From contig JBNKLQ010000245.1 of NCBI GenBank assembly GCA_050292445.1, forward strand, positions 1 through 9,274: a DNA stretch of 9,274 nt. Direction: 5' to 3'. This DNA is from Leptofilum sp050292445. Lineage in GTDB: Bacteria; Chloroflexota; Anaerolineae; Promineifilales; Promineifilaceae. Positions 4,871 through 9,274 of the stretch are shown one piece after another. A program made the translations under genes and the position numbers. Position 1 is the stretch's first letter, and each line of letters opens with the position of its first letter. The notes under the pieces are model-generated. The model was not told where the DNA came from. It saw only the letters and a program-made list of their open reading frames with translations, and did no database searches.

Positions 4871-6736
4871 ATGGAAATAATCATGAAGATGGAAATGTTT
4901 AACTTAAAAGAAACTGTTGTTGAAAACAAATTTGTAGGGCTGTGGCGATTACTAAAAGGGTATCAGCTCATTTATGTGATTGCCTTGCTGGGAATAGGTT
5001 TAGCTGCCCTGGCGCAAACGGGAATTTACTTTTTCCTGGGCTATTTTGTGGACACAATTTTGCCTTCGGAGAATATGTTGCAGCAGCTACCCTGGGTGGC
5101 ATTGGGCTTTGTCGGTCTGGCAACATTGCAAGGATTGTTCACTTTTTCCGGTGGGCGGCTAGCCGCCAAAACATCTGAAAAAGCGGTGCTGCGCATTCGT
5201 AACTTTTTGTATGACCACATTCAACGCCTCACCTTTACCTACCATGACAATATGCAAACGGGTGAACTGTTGCAACGTTCTACTTCTGATGTGGATGCGG
5301 TACGGCGGTTGTTTGCCGAACAGACAATTGGTATTGGCCGGATTGTGATGTTGTTTATTGTGAACTTCATCGCTCTGTTAACTATTAATGTCAAGCTGGC
5401 TTTCCTGTCTGTTGTGGTCATTCCGGTGGTGCTCATCATCTCCTATTTCTTTTTTGTTAAAGTGGGTGAAGCCTATGAGCATTTCCAAGAGCAGGAAGCG
5501 ACATTGTCTAACCGGCTTCAGGAGAATCTGGCCGGGGTGCGTGTGGTAAAAGCGTTTGCCCGCCAGGTCTTTGAAATAGAAATGTTTGAGGGTGAAAACC
5601 AGGAGAAGTACCGTCGTGGTCGTCGGTTGACATCAATGCACGCGGTTTTCTGGCCATCAACGGATGTTTTGTGTGGTATGCAGATGCTGCTTGGGTTTTA
5701 TCTGGGTGGACGCATGGCTATTGATGGCTCGATTACGACCGGCATGTACCTCTCTTACGTAGGGTATGTAACGCAAATCATCTGGCCGATTCGTAACCTG
5801 GGTCGTTTGATTGCTGATGTTTCTACGGGTTTGGTCTCTTACGGCCGTATCCTGCAAATTGTGCGGCAAGATCGTGAGCCACTCACTGTTGGATCTCATC
5901 GACCGGACAAACCGGTACGGGGTGCAGTCCATTTTGAACAGGTTAACTTCACTTACGAAGGCGAAGAAGAGCAGGTGTTGCACGACATTTCCTTTAACGT
6001 GGAGTCGGGTCAGGTGGTGGCGCTATTAGGCGGCACGGGATCGGGTAAAACGTCGCTGGTGAATTTGCTGCCACGGTTTTATGAGTATACAGACGGCCGT
6101 ATCCTGCTAGACGATGTTGAGCTGAAGGAATATCCGCGTGACTATTTGCGTGAGCAGATTGGTATTGTGATGCAGGAACCGTTTCTCTTTTCGCTGACGA
6201 TTCGAGACAACATCACCTACGGGGTAACCCGTGAGGTGACTGAGGCGGAGATTGAAACGGCGGCCCGCGCGGCTGCGGTGCACGATGTTATCCTCTCTTT
6301 TCCGAATGGTTACGAGACAAAAGTGGGTGAACGAGGTGTAACGCTCTCTGGTGGGCAGAAGCAGCGCGTGACGCTGGCCCGCACCTTCTTGCGCAATCCG
6401 CGCCTGCTGATTCTGGATGATGCAACTTCTTCGGTGGATACGGAGACGGAGGCAGAAATCCGGTCGGCGTTGGACCGACTGATGGAATCACGGACAACGT
6501 TCCTGATTGCTCACCGGATTCAGAGTGTGATGAATGCTGACCTGGTGCTGGTGCTGGAAAACGGCCGTATCGTGCAACGTGGCACGCATGACACGCTTGT
6601 TAATGTGCCCGGTACGTACCAACGCATCTACGACTTGCAATCGCGCATTGAAGATGAGCTGGAAGCGGATTTGTCCGCAGTGGCAATGAATGATCGAGCC
6701 AATGGCTATCACAAATTGCCCCAGGCGGGTGATTAA
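4871..6736 (+). CDS. ABC exporter half-transporter A, degenerate Walker B subunit
   Basis: An ATP-driven exporter half: an N-terminal six-helix membrane domain (about 33-60, 74-93, 155-196 as two helices, about 263-310 as two helices) fused to a nucleotide-binding domain. That domain shows Walker A GGTGSGKT (387-394), Q-loop Gln435, a canonical signature LSGGQ (492-496), Walker B LILDD with D516-D517, and H-loop His548. Position 517, normally the catalytic Glu, is Asp. This marks the degenerate-site subunit of heterodimeric exporters such as BmrC or TM287. Its intact LSGGQ completes the good ATP site with the partner's Walker motifs. At 621 residues it is of normal length. The start is uncertain: ATG 4871 has no ribosome binding site, ATG 4883 has only a weak GGAA (4873-4876), and ATGs 4889 and 4895 are also in frame. 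The substrate is unknown; a drug or lipid-like molecule is usual for the family. Expression probably depends on the upstream attenuator. Confidence 0.95.
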   Translation: MEIIMKMEMFNLKETVVENKFVGLWRLLKGYQLIYVIALLGIGLAALAQTGIYFFLGYFVDTILPSENMLQQLPWVALGFVGLATLQGLFTFSGGRLAAKTSEKAVLRIRNFLYDHIQRLTFTYHDNMQTGELLQRSTSDVDAVRRLFAEQTIGIGRIVMLFIVNFIALLTINVKLAFLSVVVIPVVLIISYFFFVKVGEAYEHFQEQEATLSNRLQENLAGVRVVKAFARQVFEIEMFEGENQEKYRRGRRLTSMHAVFWPSTDVLCGMQMLLGFYLGGRMAIDGSITTGMYLSYVGYVTQIIWPIRNLGRLIADVSTGLVSYGRILQIVRQDREPLTVGSHRPDKPVRGAVHFEQVNFTYEGEEEQVLHDISFNVESGQVVALLGGTGSGKTSLVNLLPRFYEYTDGRILLDDVELKEYPRDYLREQIGIVMQEPFLFSLTIRDNITYGVTREVTEAEIETAARAAAVHDVILSFPNGYETKVGERGVTLSGGQKQRVTLARTFLRNPRLLILDDATSSVDTETEAEIRSALDRLMESRTTFLIAHRIQSVMNADLVLVLENGRIVQRGTHDTLVNVPGTYQRIYDLQSRIEDELEADLSAVAMNDRANGYHKLPQAGD

Positions 6737-6739
6737 AAT

Positions 6740-6768
6740 GTAGAGACGTTGCATTGCAACGTCTCTAC
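6740..6768. repeat. 29-bp perfect palindrome between the two exporter genes
   Basis: GTAGAGACGTTGCA (6740-6753) and TGCAACGTCTCTAC (6755-6768) are perfect 14-bp inverted arms around a single T. As RNA this gives a 13-bp stem with an ATT loop. It starts 4 nt after the stop of exporter gene A and ends 21 nt before the start of gene B. No T-run follows on the plus strand, so it is not an ordinary terminator. It resembles small dispersed palindromes seen in cyanobacterial and related genomes (from memory, not searched). It could modulate the relative yield of the two cistrons by stabilising or processing the mRNA. Confidence 0.8.
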
Positions 6769-6789
6769 CAAAAAATACGAGAAAATCTA

Positions 6790-8607
6790 ATGTCTGAACA
6801 TTATTTTGAAGAAGAAGAATTTGATAGCGAGGTCAATGGTGAAACCGTTCGCCGCATTTTGCGGGTCGGGTTCCAGCATTGGCCATACATGGTGACGTTT
6901 CTGGTGTGCATTACGGCCGTTGCGCTCATCGAGTCTTATTTTACGTTCCTTAGCAAACGAATGATTGATGAAGGCATCATGGCCCGTGATCTGGATGCGC
7001 TGCGTGCCCTGGCTGTTCAGTATGGTCTATGGTTCCTGATTTTTGCCGTGTTTGTATTCGGTTTTATCACGGCGGCTGGCTATTTGGGGCATTTGGTGCA
7101 GTATGATTTGCGCAAACAGATGTTTGATCATCTGCAAAAGCTGCCGCTGTCTTACTACAATCGGACCTCTAATGGCTGGATCATGTCCCGTGTGACGTCT
7201 GACGCTGTTCGTGTGGGTGACCTGGTTTCCTGGGGCTTCCTGGATACAGCCTGGACCATCACGAGCGTATTAACTTCGCTCGGCTTCATGTTTGTCATTA
7301 ACTGGAAGCTGACGCTGTTGGTGCTGCTGATGATTCCAGCATTGTGGAAAGTGGCGATTACCTTTAAGCAGCGTATTCTGACAGAGTATCGTCGAGTGCG
7401 TAAGCTGAACTCCAAGATTACAGGCTCGTACAGTGAAAGCATCACTGGCGTGCGTGTTGTCAAGTCGCTGGGCCGTGAACATAAAAATCTGAGTCAATTC
7501 AACGAATTGACCGATGACATGTACCAGGCATCTTACCGGGCAGCCTGGCTGTCTGCACTGTTTTTGCCAGCGGTGCAGCTGGTGAGCGCTACTGGGATTG
7601 CCGTAGTGGTCTGGTTTAGCGGTGTGCAGTTTGAAGCAGGCGGTATGACGATTGGTGGTTTGCAAGCCTTTATTTCGTATGTCACCTTCATGCTGTGGCC
7701 GATTCAGCAGATGGCCCAAGTGTATGCCAGTATGCAGCAGGCTGTGGCTTCTGGTGAGCGTATCTTCTCGCTGCTGGATACCGAGCCGGAGATTGTGGAT
7801 GCACCTGAGGCGGTTGATCCGGGCAGTATCCGGGGTGACATTGTGTTTGATGACGTGTCGTTCCAGTATGAAGAGGGCAAACCGGTGCTGGAGAACTTCA
7901 CTTTGCGAATACCGCAGGGGGAAACAGTCGCCCTGGTGGGTCCAACAGGTGCGGGTAAATCAACCCTGGTCAATCTGATTTGCCGGTTTTATGAACCAAC
8001 GTCCGGTCAGATATTGATTAGTGGTTACGATTACACGACGCTGACGCAGCATGCCATTCAATCTCGCATTGGTATGGTGCTGCAAACGCCACACTTGTTC
8101 TCGGGTACGGTGATGGATAATGTGCGGTACGGGCGTCTCGATGCCACCGACGACGAGGTAGAAGAAGCGGCCAAGCTAGCTGGCGCTCACGATTTCATCA
8201 TGAAGCTGGAGCATGGCTACAAAACGGAAGTGGGCGAAGGTGGTGTGCTGCTCTCTGTTGGTCAGAAGCAGCTCATCAGCCTGGCCCGAGCTGTGTTGTC
8301 CAAGCCAGACATCTTTATCATGGATGAGGCGACAAGTTCGGTAGACACGTTGACAGAGGCGTTGATTCAGCAGGGTATGGAGACTTTGATGAACGGCCGT
8401 ACCAGCTTCATCATTGCCCACCGGCTGTCTACCATCAAGAGCGCCGACCGCATTTTGGTCATTGAAAATGGTGGCGTGTCCGAGATGGGCACCCATGCAG
8501 AACTAATTCAGGCTCGTGGCCATTACTATAACCTGTACACCAAGCAGTTCCGCGACGAACGGCAGAAGGTGTATGGGCTGGATGGTGCGGTACCGGTGGC
8601 ACAGTAA
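6790..8607 (+). CDS. ABC exporter half-transporter B, catalytic Walker B subunit
   Basis: The partner of the preceding gene, 605 residues from ATG 6790. A longer frame opening with TTG 6754 lies inside the palindrome and is rejected. The N-terminus is acidic (EEEEFDSE, 7-14), as in many second subunits of heterodimeric exporters. Membrane helices lie at about 33-54, 78-102, 150-192 (two) and 250-310 (two). The nucleotide-binding domain has Walker A GPTGAGKS (384-391), Q-loop Gln432, signature LSVGQ (488-492, Val490 in place of Gly), Walker B IMDE with D512-E513, and H-loop His544. The catalytic Glu is present here but the signature is altered, the exact mirror image of subunit A. So one ATP site is competent and one degenerate, as in BmrCD or TM287/288. 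The ribosome binding site is weak (GAGAA at about 6779-6783). It is co-directional with gene A and separated from it by 53 nt. Confidence 0.95.
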   Translation: MSEHYFEEEEFDSEVNGETVRRILRVGFQHWPYMVTFLVCITAVALIESYFTFLSKRMIDEGIMARDLDALRALAVQYGLWFLIFAVFVFGFITAAGYLGHLVQYDLRKQMFDHLQKLPLSYYNRTSNGWIMSRVTSDAVRVGDLVSWGFLDTAWTITSVLTSLGFMFVINWKLTLLVLLMIPALWKVAITFKQRILTEYRRVRKLNSKITGSYSESITGVRVVKSLGREHKNLSQFNELTDDMYQASYRAAWLSALFLPAVQLVSATGIAVVVWFSGVQFEAGGMTIGGLQAFISYVTFMLWPIQQMAQVYASMQQAVASGERIFSLLDTEPEIVDAPEAVDPGSIRGDIVFDDVSFQYEEGKPVLENFTLRIPQGETVALVGPTGAGKSTLVNLICRFYEPTSGQILISGYDYTTLTQHAIQSRIGMVLQTPHLFSGTVMDNVRYGRLDATDDEVEEAAKLAGAHDFIMKLEHGYKTEVGEGGVLLSVGQKQLISLARAVLSKPDIFIMDEATSSVDTLTEALIQQGMETLMNGRTSFIIAHRLSTIKSADRILVIENGGVSEMGTHAELIQARGHYYNLYTKQFRDERQKVYGLDGAVPVAQ

Positions 8608-8630
8608 ACGGTAATCAATAGGTTAGTATT

Positions 8631-8687
8631 CAGTAAATCAGTTGCGAACAAATCACTGATTACTGACTCACTGACCACTGATTACTG
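8631..8687. repeat. CAGTAATCAGT-type repeat cluster
   Basis: CACTGATTACTG occurs twice as a direct repeat (8654-8665 and 8676-8687), 22 bp apart. CAGTAAATCAGT (8631-8642) is the inverse complement of ACTGATTACTG (8655-8665) with one extra A. The region between exporter gene B and the next ORF can therefore fold into alternative hairpins. No T-run follows, so termination is not obvious. It looks like a short, low-complexity intergenic repeat. Whether it is dispersed in the genome cannot be seen here. Confidence 0.6.
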
Positions 8688-8706
8688 GAAAAAAGGACGG
8701 GATACA

Positions 8707-9066
8707 ATGAATTATCAACAGAATCAACTACGGTCAGTTTTACAAGCATTGGCACTGCCGGTGACTGGTCAACTGCGCCTGTATCCCAACGAAGCGTGTA
8801 AAGTGAGTCGATTGATACAGGAGTTTGAGCAGTTTGAACCGGTTTTTGTGGCCGAGGCTGCGGAGAGTCTGACGGAAGCGCAAAAAGCGGTGTTGGCCTC
8901 GCTGCACCATGATTTAATGCGTGTGTGCCTGGATCACACCTGCACTGATGTGGCCCTGCGCCGCAGTGAAGTGTGGCGGCGCGTGCGCTTGCTGGCGCGG
9001 TCGGCCTTGCTGGCTTTCAACTGGCCACTGGCGCTGCCGCCACAGGTTGAACCTGTGCTGGCGTAA
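8707..9066 (+). CDS. Unrecognised small protein, 119 residues
   Basis: I do not recognise this family. The ORF is supported by AAGGA (8693-8697) 9 nt before the ATG, codon use like its neighbours, and a clear terminator 26 nt after its stop. The product looks soluble and mostly helical, with no signal peptide or convincing membrane segment. It has three cysteines (31, 74, 79), the last two in CLDHTC, also containing His77. This could be a weak metal or redox site, but no full zinc motif is visible. An Arg-rich helix (about 85-98, RRSEVWRRVRLLAR) follows. It lies 99 nt after the exporter operon on the same strand and may be transcribed with it, but nothing in the sequence ties it to export. 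Confidence 0.7.
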   Translation: MNYQQNQLRSVLQALALPVTGQLRLYPNEACKVSRLIQEFEQFEPVFVAEAAESLTEAQKAVLASLHHDLMRVCLDHTCTDVALRRSEVWRRVRLLARSALLAFNWPLALPPQVEPVLA

Positions 9067-9091
9067 CAAGAATGAAATCCTATAGTTGAAC

Positions 9092-9127
9092 AAGAGTTGG
9101 CATCTTTTTAGGTGTCAGCTCTTTTTT
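9092..9127 (+). terminator. Intrinsic terminator after the small protein gene
   Basis: AAGAGTTGGCA (9092-9102) pairs with TGTCAGCTCTT (9113-9123) over 11 bp, including two G-U pairs, and a T6 run (9122-9127) follows. It separates the plus-strand unit from a convergent gene whose stop codon is 7 nt further on. The minus strand has a poorer T-run, so the plus strand is the main direction. Confidence 0.85.
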
Positions 9128-9133
9128 AATTCC

Positions 9134-9274
9134 TCAAGATGTAGGTATCTTTATGGTAAACGTGGCACCCTTTCCAGGAATGCCCTCGCTTTCTACCTCA
9201 ATAGTGCCCTGATGCTGTTCCATAATCTTTTTAGCGATGGATAATCCCAGGCCCGTTCCAGACACTTCGGATTC
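9134..9274 (-). CDS. Sensor histidine kinase, C-terminal fragment cut by the window edge
   Basis: The last 46 codons of a minus-strand gene, ending at a TGA read from 9136 to 9134, with the frame open through base 9274. The visible peptide has GTGLGLSIAKKIMEQHQG, then IEVESE and GKGATFTIKIP. This is the G2 box and terminal strands of a HATPase_c domain, which binds ATP in two-component sensor kinases. The sensor and dimerisation (H-box) parts lie outside the window, so signal and partner regulator are unknown. It converges on the small protein gene, with the terminator between them. Confidence 0.9.
   Translation of the reverse strand, partial: ESEVSGTGLGLSIAKKIMEQHQGTIEVESEGIPGKGATFTIKIPTS

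Larger units (their letters stand above)
133..8400. repeat. Highly iterated palindrome ACGGCCGT, 16 copies
   Basis: Copies begin at 133, 618, 1006, 1289, 1864, 1912, 2206, 2542, 2590, 2785, 3074, 5841, 6093, 6561, 6913 and 8393. One copy of an 8-mer is expected per 65,536 positions, so about 0.14 in this window. All are in coding sequence: nine read as Thr-Ala-Val, six as X-Gly-Arg and one as Arg-Pro, so all three frames occur. Six extend to the 10-bp palindrome AACGGCCGTT. The ino1 gene, the leader block and the last plus-strand gene have none. The pattern recalls the cyanobacterial HIP1 octamer. Confidence 0.9.

Noticed and set aside
6488..6754. Minus-strand open frame whose first residues mirror those of the extended frame at 6754
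   Set aside because: The shared opening peptide arises because both frames start within the perfect palindrome at 6740-6768. It is a symmetry artefact, not a gene.
6754..6789. Twelve-codon N-terminal extension of exporter subunit B from TTG 6754
   Set aside because: It would begin in the centre of the palindrome with no ribosome binding site. ATG 6790 gives the normal subunit length.

Overview
The window looks like a chromosomal segment from a Gram-variable, moderate-GC bacterium, most likely a member of the Chloroflexota (Anaerolineae-like). This is inferred from gene content: a large YfhO-type membrane protein, an actinobacterial-type inositol-3-phosphate synthase, a heterodimeric ABC exporter and a dense short palindrome. 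No rRNA or other marker gene confirms it. I see no prophage, transposase, CRISPR array, tRNA or rRNA.

Layout, left to right. (1) 1-3126: the 3' part of a YfhO-like multi-pass membrane protein, followed 27 nt later by a small TIM-barrel protein of the sugar epimerase fold. That protein keeps the family's landmarks but has lost three of the four expected metal ligands. (2) 3127-4430: a promoter overlapped by a perfect inverted repeat, a leader of about 170 nt with possible secondary structure, and ino1 (inositol-3-phosphate synthase). (3) 4431-4870: a 440-nt non-coding stretch with a strong sigma70-type promoter, a 31-codon leader ORF, two tandem intrinsic terminators, and segments that can pair in mutually exclusive ways. 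It reads as a transcription attenuator for the next two genes. (4) 4871-8607: two ABC exporter half-transporters whose ATP-site defects are complementary (Asp in place of the Walker B Glu in the first, LSVGQ in place of LSGGQ in the second), as in heterodimeric multidrug exporters of the BmrCD/TM287-288 type. A 29-bp perfect palindrome sits between them. (5) 8608-9133: a small repeat cluster, an unrecognised 119-residue protein and a terminator. (6) 9134-9274, minus strand: the C-terminal end of a sensor histidine kinase.

Two points deserve most attention. First, the promoter/leader-ORF/double-terminator block upstream of the exporter has the architecture of ribosome-mediated attenuation known for Bacillus subtilis bmrB-bmrCD. 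Here it has a possible domino arrangement: leader pairs with the T1 5' arm, the freed T1 3' arm pairs with the T2 5' arm, and both terminators are disabled together. Second, the 8-bp palindrome ACGGCCGT occurs 16 times in 9.3 kb, about 0.14 expected by chance. All copies lie inside coding sequence, in all three reading frames, and none is in ino1. This resembles the cyanobacterial HIP1 phenomenon with a different sequence.
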